Assembly: GCA_013146195.2 (NCBI GenBank)
Contig: CM028377.1
Location: 28,314,602 to 28,378,601 of the forward strand
Origin: Codonopsis lanceolata
Taxonomy: Eukaryota; Streptophyta; Magnoliopsida; Asterales; Campanulaceae
DNA: 64,000 nucleotides
Direction: 5' to 3'
Positions within the stretch are counted from its first letter, which is position 1; every line of letters starts with the position of its first letter. A model generated the notes under the pieces. That model had not been told where the DNA came from and searched no databases. It saw only the letters and a list, made by a program, of their open reading frames with translations. Positions 22,106 through 33,234 of this stretch are shown piece by piece. Both the position numbers and the translations under genes were made by a program.

Positions 22106-23487
22106 TGCGAGTGCCCCGATTTTCGACGTCTCCCCCTCGGCAATGAGAAATGTGTGTGGTTTTTTGGAAAAGAAAAACCTTTTCAGGTGCGTGGAATACG
22201 CCCACCCTCAATCGTGGACTTAATATGTGATCAACAGAGTCGCCCTCTTTATTTTAAGGATAAACAAAGAAAAAAAAAACCAGATTTGTAAAAGGTTCGG
22301 AGGCTAAGTTACGAGTGGAGAAGGGGTTAGGCACCCAACTCGTCCTTTCGGACTCAAAATAGGTTTTTTGGCTAAATATGTTTTTTTATAAAATTAACAG
22401 TTTAAATAAAGCATTTAAAATATATATTTGCATACATAAATGAAAGAAATACAAACTTACAGCAACCTCATTTTTAGAGTTGTAGATACATTTATAAAAA
22501 ATTGGTCATAATAACGGCTTTTTTAGTGCTATTTGTTATAGAATTTCGGGCAGCATAACTGCTTATTTCGTTACATAGAACTATTTTAAATTGCACCTTT
22601 TTAAGATAAAAAGTAAATAAAACTTTAAGGTATCTACCTCTTGAAGTGTGAGGGTTTTATTCCGTACCAAGCTTCTTTCTGGTAGGCCCTAGGGTGTGCT
22701 CGCTCTGTCCTTCAGGGTAAGGGAGTCTTTTTGCTTTTTTGCCGTTACGGGGATTCGGGCAGCATGACTGATCCTTTTAGTTGCTTTTCGCCTCGGGATC
22801 CGGGCGGTATTACTGCTTGCATTTGTTTTATTGTGTGCTTACTGGCATCTGAAATTGGGTAGAGCAACTACTTGCTTTGGCTGGATTTGACGTCTGGAAT
22901 TGGGCAGGGCAACTGCTCTTTTTTGTTCTTTTGAACCGGTGAAATAGAGCGGAAACCTAGCATGGTAGCTAGGGTTTACTTTGGCCGGAGAGTTTAAGTG
23001 TTTGGAGAAGATTTGACAGAGCTTCGGGGCTAGAGAGGAAATAACCTCGGCGTTCTCTCGGGAGAGCAGACTGCGGTGAAAGTTTTCACGCGGTGAATTT
23101 CTTAACTATGTTTTTTTCTAAAGTCGGGAGGCTTTATTTATAGCCGAGGATTTGGGATTCCTTCGTGGTTAAGTTTTAACCTTTGAGCTTCAACGGCTTG
23201 TACCGTGCCCTGAAAAGGTTACACCGAAAGCTAACTACACCAGTAACTGGGGAAACTGTGGGCGCCGCCTATGGGGCTTGTGGGCGCGGCACCTAAAAGT
23301 GGTGTGGGAAGTGCCTACAACCTTTTCTCTGTTGTTTTTTGGCACTTTGGCCCCCCGTATTTCACTGTTATGCATTCTTCTTTTTCTTTTGCATTTTCAA
23401 CCATGTAACTTGACATTCGTTAGTCCTTTTAATAGGTTTATTTTATATCATGTCATATACCAGGGGTACGAAATTGGGGTGTATACA
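22106..23487 (-). mobile_element. Ogre/Tat-type LTR, copy 2
   Basis: The minus strand starts TGTATACACCCCAATTTCG (23487) and ends near GGGGCACTCGCA (22106), 1382 bp, homologous to copy 1 throughout. No PBS-like sequence lies below 22106. The minus-strand sequence just above 23487 reads GTTGAGGGGCTC, which could be a polypurine tract, so this may be a 3' LTR whose element lies to the right. The 5-bp flanks differ (ggtac, gagcc), so it is not a simple solo LTR. Confidence 0.7.
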
Positions 23488-23835
23488 GAGCCCCTCAACG
23501 ATGGAGTTTATGGGTAACCGAAACTTACCAAGTAAACAAACATCGTTGATAAGAAATAAACTCTCAAATTTCATAGAAATTATGATGGGGAGGAATGCAG
23601 TGTGCAACATTTTATGATGCAATAGTTTTAGGATGCAGCAATTAATCGTATACCCTAAACACTTTTTTAATTGGACTGATGGGATAGAGCATATATGATG
23701 CAAATGAAATGCTCTGATGGCCGTGCCTGCTGAGTAGGCTGCCTACGTATCCTTTTTAGGAATCAGACCAAACGTAGTTCGGCTCAAGCCGATAGAAAAC
23801 AACAAGCACTGGGTGGGATGGATGGGATTTGATTC

Positions 23836-24016
23836 TTTCCACGTCCCGGGGTATGTACCCCTTGAGGAAAGAATCCAACACATATTCTGGTGAGATAGAT
23901 GAAACTTGATCATTTCCACGTCCCGGGGTATGTACCCCTCGAGGAAATAATCCAACAACCATAGATGGAATGCACGAGACCAATTATTCCACGTCCCGGG
24001 GTATGTACCCCTCGAG
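23836..24016. repeat. Three tandem hairpin repeats, ACGTCCCGGGGTATGTACCCC
   Basis: Three copies start at 23841, 23918 and 23991 (spacing 77 and 73 bp). Each contains the inverted repeat GGGGTA TG TACCCC, enclosed by TTTCC...GGAAA or close variants. No gene is nearby. The region 23488-24423 around them is otherwise without a supportable gene and may be the 3' untranslated interior of the element with LTR copy 2. Confidence 0.8.
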
Positions 24017-24423
24017 GATATAATCCATCAACCACATAGAATGCAACAAGAGATCTAGGAAAATCTTGATTAAAGCTCCACAAAGCTCATGATTTCTTGA
24101 AAGATTCTCCTCGATCTCCCTGTGACCTACCCAGATCTAGAGGCAGAACCCTCAAATTATACCCAGAAAAGATGAACATGAAGAGCATACATGAAGGAAC
24201 CCATAAATTCTAAAGCATTTGACATCAACCCAGTGTAAACACCCCAATATGCAATATGCAGGTTGGGTGAGAAATATGAAATACTCTTAAGTCTGCCTAC
24301 ATGTTCCGACATGCACTCTCCTTCTGTTGACCATCAAGAAAAGAAATGCTTTCGATGGGTGAGGACGCAAAATGTATATTTTAATATTAATGTTCATATT
24401 GAATATAAGATAATGTTTATATA

Positions 24424-25535
24424 CTAGATTTCGTACCCGTGCATATGTCACGGTGTCAGTATAAACGTTATCTATGTATAAAGCGAGCATGATGCGAATA
24501 AATTAGTATATGCTTGAGATTTTATAGGGGTCGGATCAATGTGCACTACATAAAAAAAAGACGACTTCCCGAAAATTAAAAAGAAATAAAATATTTTATT
24601 CGCTGTAAAATTTTGTAACTCATCCAAAAAGAGTATAATTAAGCATTCAAAAACATTCTCTCTTACGCACACCAACACAACACCCGCTAATTGAAATAAA
24701 CTTAAAAATGAAAATCGTAGCAAACAAAAAACATAAAATAAATTGAATGAGATAGAGTAAACTAACAAAAGACTATTTTGAAATTACAAATATTTCTGAC
24801 TATTAAAGAAAACTTAGCACACATTTTAAAAAAAGAAAGAAATTAAAATACAAATATTTAAAATTATAAAACTTACAAACACATGTTTTTTTATAAATAA
24901 AATCTAGGTCGAACAAAAATTAAATTGAGATTCAGTTGATTACGATAAAATTAATTAAGAAACTACAAACTAAATATTAATAATAAAATTAAAATACAAA
25001 TGTTTAAAATTGTAAAAATTAATTACAAACTTACAAACAAATATCTCATTAAAACAACTCAATGGATGCTCGGGATAAATTATAGATAATCACCTCGTCA
25101 ACTCAAACGGAAGGATGTAGTTAAAAAATGTGTTAGAGGAAAGCATTCTTGTAACTGTAATTGGTTGTGGAGAGGATAATTTAAAAAAACAATAGCTGAG
25201 GGGTTATTATATATTTATTGGTTGTAGAAGGGGATAATTCAAACAAAACACATAACTTAAGAGTTTATATATAACTCACATAACTGAAGGTATGATTGAG
25301 ACTAGTTCAATGAATGGTCGGGATAAACAAAACTTATAAATGACGGGGTAATTCAAACAAAACCCACAACTGAAGGTTTTATATGTAATTGTAGAGGGGT
25401 AATTCAAACATAACTCATAACTGATTGATTCATTTGTAACTCAGATACTTACGAATCAATCTAGATCGTCAGTTGTGTTTAAGACACAATTCGATCAGGG
25501 CGCAAGTTAGACATTGAACTCTTTTTTAATATAGA
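24424..25535 (-). mobile_element. Non-autonomous Helitron, 1.1 kb
   Basis: The minus strand begins TCTATATTAAAAAAGAG after an A (25535) and ends with CTAG followed by T (24424). A hairpin-capable CCGTG...CACGG lies 9-10 nt before the end. Insertion between A and T, 5' TC and 3' CTAG are the Helitron rules. There is no coding motif inside. The ends are clear; the identity of the autonomous partner is unknown. Confidence 0.7.
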
Positions 25536-25948
25536 TATAAAAGGAGATGAGCAAATTTTGGAAAATTCCCGCCAAAAAGAACTTTCCAAAATTTAAAACA
25601 CTTCTATATCATATATGTGTCATTAATGCCTTGGGAAATGAAACAAATTTATAATCGAAATTGATTAGATAAATAAATCCAAAAACTTTTGGCATTCTTC
25701 CTTTAACTTGAGACAATTGACAACCATATATATCAATTAATTTCTAGCATAATTCACATTCAGTAATATAAAAAAATAGTTCTTATTTTTTTTTTACATA
25801 TACTAAATTTCAATGAACTAATAGATAATTATTTATTTCAATTATTAGATTTAATAAAAGTTATCAATAAAATGATAAATGAATAAATTATCAAAACAAT
25901 TACATGAATTATCATGGAAGATAAAACAACTATAATTGTTAGTTGTAA
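25536..25948. other. AT-rich spacer between two Helitron ends
   Basis: About 0.4 kb of AT-rich DNA with poly-T and poly-A tracts. No gene, repeat or motif could be supported. Confidence 0.5.
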
Positions 25949-26607
25949 CTAGTTTTACACCCGTGCGTTAAACGCACGGACAAAAATATTTTTAATTAAA
26001 TAATATTCAAGCAAAACGAATAAACAAATCATGATAAAAAAAATAAATTAAGAAAAGCAATGTATCCGGCAACTACTTAAATATAAATATATCATTTTAT
26101 TGGTAACATTATAGATTTTGAAAATTTTCCTTATATACAAGCTTTGTCAAAAAAACAACTTAGGTGAATCATCATTTCACAAAGGTATAGTTGTAAGGAG
26201 AGTGGTAAGAATAGTTGTAAGCCTGTAAGACCATAAACAACGGTGATGCTTAAGTGGGGCTTAAGGGATTGTTTGAGATCTTTTTGAAACAACAAAGGAT
26301 TTTAAAAAGTGCTTAACAAGCAAAAAGTTAATTTGGGAGCTAGGACATACTAAAATGCATCAAATCACAATTTTCCTCCCCAACTTCCTCTTTCCACTTT
26401 CCACATCATCATTTTGGTCAATTTTCAACCATATATGGTAAATATTTTTACCTACAAATAGAGACTTGGTTTGTTTAATTTGGATATCAAATCTATGAAT
26501 TTTTCAAATTTCTAGCAATTTTCTTGTAACAGTTTGTGCATTGTTGGAAGAGTATCAAGCTCTTAATGGCATTTTGTAATAAAGTAAAAAAAAAGGAACT
26601 TAAAATG

Positions 26608-26879
26608 GGGCAAGTAATGGTGATACATAGGTATCAAAATCAAATTTTGATACCTATTGGTTATTATTCATGATCATGAGTATCAAATTATCATCTCCAA
26701 CTATAGGTATCAAAATGAATGGTATTAAAATTATGTGTGGTACTAAGGGAGGTATCAAATTTGGTACATTTCCTAGTACCATACCTAATTTTGATACATT
26801 TTACTTTAACCATTGGAGAGTCTAATACTCTTACATAAGTATCAAATTTTGGTTTTGACCCTTACCATTGGACTTGCCC
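26608..26879. mobile_element. Foldback MITE, about 270 bp
   Basis: The left end GGGCAAGTAATGGTGATAC and the right end, read in reverse complement, GGGCAAGTCCAATGGTAAG form terminal inverted repeats. The interior is also largely self-complementary, with repeated GGTATCAAA/TTTGATACC words. The TIR style is like PIF/Harbinger MITEs, but a clean 3-bp TSD could not be read. Confidence 0.6.
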
Positions 26880-26884
26880 TAAGG

Positions 26885-27485
26885 ATAACATTACTCTCAG
26901 TATTAATATCTTCAAGCCAGAACAATTTGTTACCCTAGAAACTGTGACATACAACTGAACATGACTGAATACTGGCTTCTTCAAGAAGAGTCCTACATGT
27001 GAAAGTGATTGACCTTAACTTTTCTTAATTGTCATGACATACGATACTACCAATGTAAATTATCTTCTCTGGAAACTTGAAAGACAACCTCACATCTGAT
27101 GGAGACAATGCCATTCTTGGTATAATTTTTTTTTTCCAACATTACTTCCATTCGAAAAATTTACTTCAAGAGTGTGATTCTCAAGCATGGTAATGATTAT
27201 TTTTGTTCAATTGCACAACTTTGTAGCAGGGTCAATGTTTCTCAACAACATCACCGAAGTATCAACCTTAAGTATTAATTCATGTTTAGACAATCATGAA
27301 CACTTTATGCTATTCAAAAACTCTGTAGAATGAATGTCTTCAAACAAACTTGTGTTGTTATCTGCCTTACACATAGAATCTGAACTCAAATAAGGTCTTC
27401 CTTCTAAGTGATTGTTAGAAACCATGTACTCATTTATGGTGTCAACAACATCAAGAATCGGGGCAAGTATAACTCTTTCTTATAA
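26885..27485 (-). pseudogene. Helitron Rep/helicase, C-terminal (PIF1-like) fragment
   Basis: The minus-strand reading gives, in order, ILAPILDVVDTINEYM, YLSSDSMCKADNN, EDIHSTEFLNSIKC, HELILKVDTSVMLLRNIDPA, LCN then a stop, VNFSNGSNVGKK, PSDVRLSFKF, and PVFSHVQLYVTVSRVT with GLKILI. These are the conserved blocks of the last third of Helitron PIF1-type helicases. The family's FSHGQLYVALSRV appears as FSHVQLYVTVSRV. At least three stops and two frameshifts are present, so it is dead. The Rep nuclease and the Walker motifs were not found. Confidence 0.8.
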
Positions 27486-28229
27486 ATATGACATGTCATA
27501 AAATACTCAAAAAATGACAGATATATACTTTCAACAATTTACTGGATCATATATCTGATGCATTAACAAAAAAACCATTTGGAACTTCTATTGTTACAAC
27601 ACCATCATTTTCACCACCACATGTACCGTCGTCGATATTTAAATCAATTCAGAAAATGCTCTCAACACGAGATCGCATTCGTCATTGCCAAGAGCTTGTA
27701 GTCTCATGTTTTTTGTAAGTCTCAAAACTTTGCAATGTGTCCATAAATGGTACAATTTGTGATCATGTAACAAAAAACATGTCAAGTTCTTTCAAAGAGT
27801 CATTATGGTGGTACTGTTTTTTATTCAAATTAAGAATGTCACGGACATTATCTCATCATAGAATTTCATTCAAATTCCAGATAAGACAGTTTTCTCTCAT
27901 GGTGTCTTATGCAATGTTTATATATAAAAGTTAGGGTTGTCTAATATATGACTTCTTTTGAAATAACATGTTTATATAGATGTGATGAAAAATAAAGGGA
28001 TAGACTGATTCCACTATATTTTTTGTTTATCCACTACATGATTAGTTATTTCATTTATTAATGGCATGTTTGGACAAATCTACTCATAATTACTTGCTCA
28101 TATTAAGTTGACTAATAGAGTTACTTCTCTAATTAATTACCTTTTAACATTATTTTTTAATAAATAACATAGCTAAAATATTTTTATTTTTACTTTTTAT
28201 TAAATTCTTGATCAATTAATCTTATGACT

Positions 28230-28994
28230 TGAAAGGATGAAACCGTGGAAATCATCCTCGGCATAATTACGGGTCCCACTATGGAAGCCATTAGCAGATC
28301 CAGCAAGGCAGCCGAGCTAATGCGAGCTCGCCGAAGACAAGGAGCAAATAAAACCCGTGGCTTTCAAATGTCATCGGCCTCGGCAAACAAGAGTGGCTTT
28401 CAATGCCCTCGGCCTCGGCAACAAGAGTGGCTTTCAATGCCCTCGACCTTGGCAACAAGAGTGGTTTTCAAATGCCCTCGGCCTCGGCCTCGGCCGCTCG
28501 GCCTCGGCGTAAGGTCAATGATCACCAGGCCTGACAAAGAAGCTTCCCAAGACCCGGTAAAGCCGCTACACGCAACCAACAACCCTTTAACAGCGGTCAG
28601 CCCACTTATTTCTGATAAAGTCTCCAAAGCATTTAATATCCGCCGCAATCTGTTCCCCAATGAGAAGCTGCCATGTCGTCAAGAAAATCAGGTATAAATA
28701 GGAGACATTCATTATTTGTAAGGGACGGGTAAAATTTCAGATATCCAAACTCTCTTATCACAACCCCTTATCGGACCATTTATTACTACGACACATTTAT
28801 TACTCATTTCCACCAGAAACCTTATCCTCACGCCGGAGGGTTCTAGTCGGGCCACCCCGACTCCTTAACGGCGTTTACTGTTTATTTTGTGCAGGTAGCT
28901 AGGAATCGTGACAAGGATGAGCGTGCAAAGACCGTGCCACTCCAGTTTCATACGTGGACAACAAGACAAGATCACCACCAAAATTGTGTGATCA
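28230..28994 (+). mobile_element. Solo LTR of a Tat-type element, 765 bp
   Basis: It starts TGAAAGGATGAAACCG and ends AAATTGTGTGATCA. The 5-bp TSD TGACT is at 28225-28229 and 28995-28999. A TATA box (GGTATAAATAGG) is at 28690-28701 and CACGCCGGAGGGTTC near 28832. The end matches that of the LTR at 16133-16776, so it is a relative of the Tat elements at the left. It contains a GC-rich minisatellite (28381-28500) that contrasts with the AT-rich surroundings. Confidence 0.92.
28381..28500 (+). repeat. 35-bp minisatellite in the solo LTR
   Basis: Three copies of a unit beginning GGCAACAAGAGTGG start at 28381 (one extra A), 28416 and about 28450, separated by GCCCTCGGCCTCGG. The last copy runs into further CTCGGC repeats. 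Confidence 0.85.
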
Positions 28995-30414
28995 TGACTA
29001 AAGTTATCTTGCATAAATAATAAATTAATATGTTAAGAACATCATTTGTTTATCAAACTTTGAAAAAATGTGTACTATTTGGTTATTAAAAGAAAAATTT
29101 TAGAGTGAGATTTAAAGGATATATAATAGTAAAATATTTTTGTCCAATAGTAAAATAATAATGTGAAATAGTATCGTAAAATTTTAAAACCTTTTGTATA
29201 CCAATAAAAATAATTTGACAATTTAATTATTGAGTTGAGTGAAGTTAATATTCAATATAATACTTAGCATATTTCTATTATTGAATTGATTTTTTAGAGT
29301 AATACTTTTTTCATTAAATTAAATTATTTATTTTGATGATAAATATTGAATTAATATTATCTATAGTTTTGGTAGACAAATATCATGATAATATTATTTT
29401 TACGATAATGGAGTACGAGACACGAATCATAAACAAAATTGATTAAACGTAATTATTACAAAAAAATTACCTTGTTTGTTGAGACTAAAAAAAGTATTTT
29501 GGGAAAAATAAAAAATAGAAAAAGAACAGCTATTTTGTTTGTTGAGAATTAAAAATTAATTTATAAATAAAACATATATATGAGTACTTTACTTCAAATG
29601 ATAAGTATAGAAAAGACAATTATATCAAAAGATGCAATTATTTAATGCAATAACTCATGATGTAGTGGATAAGAAAAAAATGTAGTGGAAATAGACACTC
29701 CCAAAATAAAATGTTAAGACATCTGAATGCATAAGCCCGATGAAAAAACCAAAGGCAAATGCCAGAATCTTAGTCTCAAATCATTATCGGCAATGTACAA
29801 CACCGTAAACATTATCAATTAAGTGTACCAGAGACTCTAATTGGTTGCCTTCCACAAAAAAAATCTACAGATTAATTTATTTAAGGAAATTTAAGCAGAT
29901 CAAGAAAAAAGAGATTGTAAAAGCTCAAATCAAAGGCTTAGAACTTTATGATTTTCACATCAACCAATTTTTGACTTTCTCAATAATGTTTTCACTCTTA
30001 GTTTAAAATGTTTTAATCAAACCGTCTATATTTGAAATTATAATAATTAAAGACTATATAACAAATAAATGTATAAATAATGTTTCATCTATCTCAAAAT
30101 AATTGTCTTTTTTTTTTAACTTTACAGAAGATTGATTGAACATCTATAAAGAACATCCACATACTTTATATAGATGTGATGAAAAATAAAAGGTTGAGAA
30201 TGATATTGTGAATTGTGCTGAGAACACCAACAGTTTAGGTGTATTCAATGTTCCTAGAAATATATAAATATATTCATGTTAACTTAATATTAAATTTTTA
30301 GTATAAAAACAAAGAAAAAGTAAAAAAAAAAAACAAGTGTTTCACATTCCAATGTTTTCATTTATGAACATCAGCTTTAGGCAGGAAAATCACGTTTGTT
30401 ATTATATATATAGA

Positions 30415-33094
30415 TTGGACGGATATGGGAGTTATAGTTCCTTGGCTCTTCACTATGTGAAGTTTTCAAATGTGAAAATTTTGTTGTTGTTTGTTTTAAG
30501 GAGAAATTCGACACGTCAACTATGTGAAGATTTCAACTGCTACAATTTTTTTGATGTTTTTTTAACAAAAAAAAATACACTTTTGAGCGAAAAGGCTACG
30601 ATACCTTAATGAATCGGAGACGAGTTACGGATCACTTATTCGGTACATCGCGTTACATCAATCTATCATCAATTTAAGTAAACTAATCTAATTTATGCAT
30701 CGTACATTAAATCATAATGAATTAGACCTTCATTTATCTTCTTTCATGTACACAATCAACAAATGATTCAAATTAATGCATCTTACCTGCATCACATATC
30801 TAAATCGATGCATCACAATTCACAAATGATGCATTGTGATTCAAAATTGATGCATCCAGTTTCAAAAAGGGTGTCTAACAACGAAATATAACATTTGTCA
30901 TTGATGATCATCTATGCTTACTTTAATAATAATCAAATATTTGCAAAAAACATACTATAAATAAAAAATTAGGAGGAATTGAGTGTTCGGAAGAAACACT
31001 TTCTGCAACATAATTTTTGTATAACTATCCAACTAAGAAAAAAACATGAAATAACATTATAAAAATCAACAAAAAATACTACATATGTCAATTGATAAAA
31101 ATCTAACATTCAATTTTATCATCAAATGATGAAAAGGTTATATGAGTATTTTGACCCAATATATACACTTTTTTTGAATGATAAAAATCATTTCACATAC
31201 TAATATGATTGCAGTACAAAAAAATAATCAGCTCAAACAATCAAACAGTCAGTAAATCATTCAGTAAATAAATTCCTATTTGGGCATTTCATCAAGGGCA
31301 CAACAACCCAAACACAAAAGTAAATATATTTTGAATCACATGCATAAACCCAAAACGAAGAAGAAAAAGAACGGGGTATGAAGTAGAAAGAGAATGTGAA
31401 GACGCAATTACGTGGTAACCACCATTCTTCACCACCTAACTTCCTACTCTCTTCCCTCTTTATCCATAACCACCATACCTTCTTTTTTTTTGCGTCTTTG
31501 GGCCGACGAACTCGATGACGAGGGAGAAGAAGGAGAAGAAATTTTAGATAGTCTATGTGATTTGGGCATTATTGGAACAATTGAATGAAAGTGTACTTTT
31601 CCGGTTGATAATGTCATGTATAATTGTAATGTCATGTATAAATTATGTTGTTGCATTTTATAAATTTTTTTGTTTGTGTTTTTTAATTGATTATTGAATA
31701 GTCATATAAGAATTATGTTGCACAAAATGTCATTCTACAATATTTTAGAATTGGATGTTATGTTTAGTGTTATATCATACATCAATTTCTCATTTATCGG
31801 ATATAACAATCTTTGACTATTTAGTAAAGTAATTTTATATATATATATATATTTTTATATATTTGTATTTTCAATAACCAATATTTTTTATAGCTACTAC
31901 ATTAGTACAAAATATCGAAACTATCATCTTTATCAATTTTTGTTATTCACATGCTCATGTCTATTATCATTGTTGACTCAATGAATGACGAAGATAATTC
32001 AATTCCATCTGATCCTCCATTTCTGAACAAGGAAATACATTTAAATAAATTTATAATAACTTTTTTTCAAATTCATGTGATTTTCTATCTTTAATTTTAA
32101 TGTTTATTATTAATTATTAATTTTTTTCATATAAAATTTTTTAATTATATATTATTCAATTTTAATTGAATATATTATTTTATATTCGTGTACAAACCGA
32201 GCAACATACGAGACATTACTAGTTTATCATTAGTAGTGTCACATTTATAAGGTCTATCAATTTTTAATATCTCAAATACAAATAAAAAAATTATTATGAA
32301 AAAAAAATGTTTAAAAAATAAAATGGATAATGTTTGAGACATTACTTAATAATATAGTGGACACTAATTTTAGGACGTAGTAAGTATTTATTAAAATTAT
32401 AATTTATAAATAGTGTGCACTAACACAATTTATATTTCTAAAAAAATTATTTGTTAAGTATAATATTATGTGTATATGTAAATATGTGTAATTGTGGAAT
32501 GGGAATGAGGGGTGCTTAAACATTTGGAAAATGACTTACAGAATCTGTAAGTCATTTTCCTGAAAAAAAAAAGGCTTCTGTTGAGCTATGCATGGATTAA
32601 AAAATATTTTGTAAGCTTGTAATATAGTATTGCCAACTACCTAGTAGCATTATCTCCTCACTATTAATACCAAGAGGGTGATATTATTAGCCCGTTAACA
32701 TTTGTTTTAAGTGTCAGATTTTTTACCTTTTATACTTAAACATTTTTTGTACTGACACTTACTTATTTTGTGCTTTGCTATATTATATTGTTGTTTATCT
32801 CCCACACGGGATCCATATGATCTTGTGAAGAGATACCTCTTATTGACACAATTCGAATTCAAACTTTGCTTCTAACGGATTGAAATTTTCTCTATCTCTA
32901 TTTAAAGACATTGAAGCAAGTTGTGAAACCATTGAAGTATTCATATTCTTTCACACAGAACTCTCTTTTGAAGTGCCTCATGAAAAACATTAGCTAGATA
33001 ACCTTTGATTTCTATTCTTTTCTAGTTTATTGTTTTTGTCAATCATGGTTAACACATTCCTTAGTTCTTTCATATTCTTCAAGGAATCTTTTGA
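30415..33094. other. AT-rich region without a supportable gene
   Basis: It has short homopolymer and AT tracts. A minus-strand frame at 31444-31656 (Ser-rich, ending near 31444) has no recognisable motif and is probably chance. A degraded CTAG-T with a hairpin-like GAGCAACATACGAG at 32190-32223 may be another Helitron end, but its arms do not pair well. Confidence 0.5.
32526..32560. repeat. Perfect 16-bp-arm hairpin
   Basis: GGAAAATGACTTACAG, loop AAT, CTGTAAGTCATTTTCC. The arms are exactly complementary over 16 bp. No ORF is adjacent. It could be the collapsed ends of a small TIR element or a foldback. Confidence 0.95.
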
Positions 33095-33098
33095 TTGT

Positions 33099-33234
33099 CC
33101 CACGAGTGTGATTGTTTTCAATCATACTCCCTAAATACCGATCTTTGTTGTACATTGATCCATTGTTCCACGAGTGTGATTGTTTTCAATCATACTCTCT
33201 AAATACCGGTCTTTGTTGTACACTGATCCATTAG
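33099..33234 (+). repeat. 68-bp tandem duplication
   Basis: Two copies of a unit beginning CACGAGTGTGATTG start at 33101 and 33169, with a few differences (for example ccgatc and ccggtc). Each contains ATTGTTTTCAATCA-like inverted sequence. Confidence 0.9.

Larger units (their letters stand above)
28007..29690. mobile_element. TIR element interrupted by a solo LTR
   Basis: Left TTTATCCACTACATGATTAG (near 28029) and right, in reverse complement, TTATCCACTACATCATGAG (near 29660) belong to inverted repeats of roughly 70 bp, both containing ATTCCACTA or TTTCCACTA just outside. Interior sequence is AT-rich without ORFs apart from the nested LTR at 28230-28994. Exact ends and TSD were not resolved, so the superfamily is open. 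Confidence 0.5.
25949..30414 (-). mobile_element. Larger decayed Helitron with helicase remnant (5' end tentative)
   Basis: The 3' end on the minus strand is clear: a perfect 9-bp-arm hairpin (CCGTGCGTT A AACGCACGG, 25961-25979), an 8-nt spacer, then CTAG and T. About 0.9 kb inside lies a broken Rep/helicase C-terminus. The 5' end is proposed at 30414 because the minus strand there reads A then TCTATATATATAATAAC, like the start of the Helitron at 25535. A TIR element, a solo LTR and a MITE sit within it. Confidence 0.55.

Noticed and set aside
14764..23487. LTR copies 1 and 2 as the two LTRs of one element
   Set aside because: For a minus-strand element the 5' LTR would be copy 2, but no PBS follows it, while copy 1 has a PBS on its outer side. 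The DNA between them is an unrelated plus-strand Tat element.
23488..23492. LTR copy 2 as a solo LTR
   Set aside because: The five bases on either side (ggtac and gagcc) differ, unlike the perfect TSDs of the other solo LTRs here.
24472..24768. 99-codon hydrophobic minus-strand frame
   Set aside because: It lies wholly inside the non-autonomous Helitron, is AT-driven (Phe/Leu/Ile-rich), and has no motif or splice context.
31444..31656. Ser-rich minus-strand frame of 70 residues
   Set aside because: The Ser run comes from a simple-repeat stretch. No family motif, no neighbouring exon and no promoter evidence.
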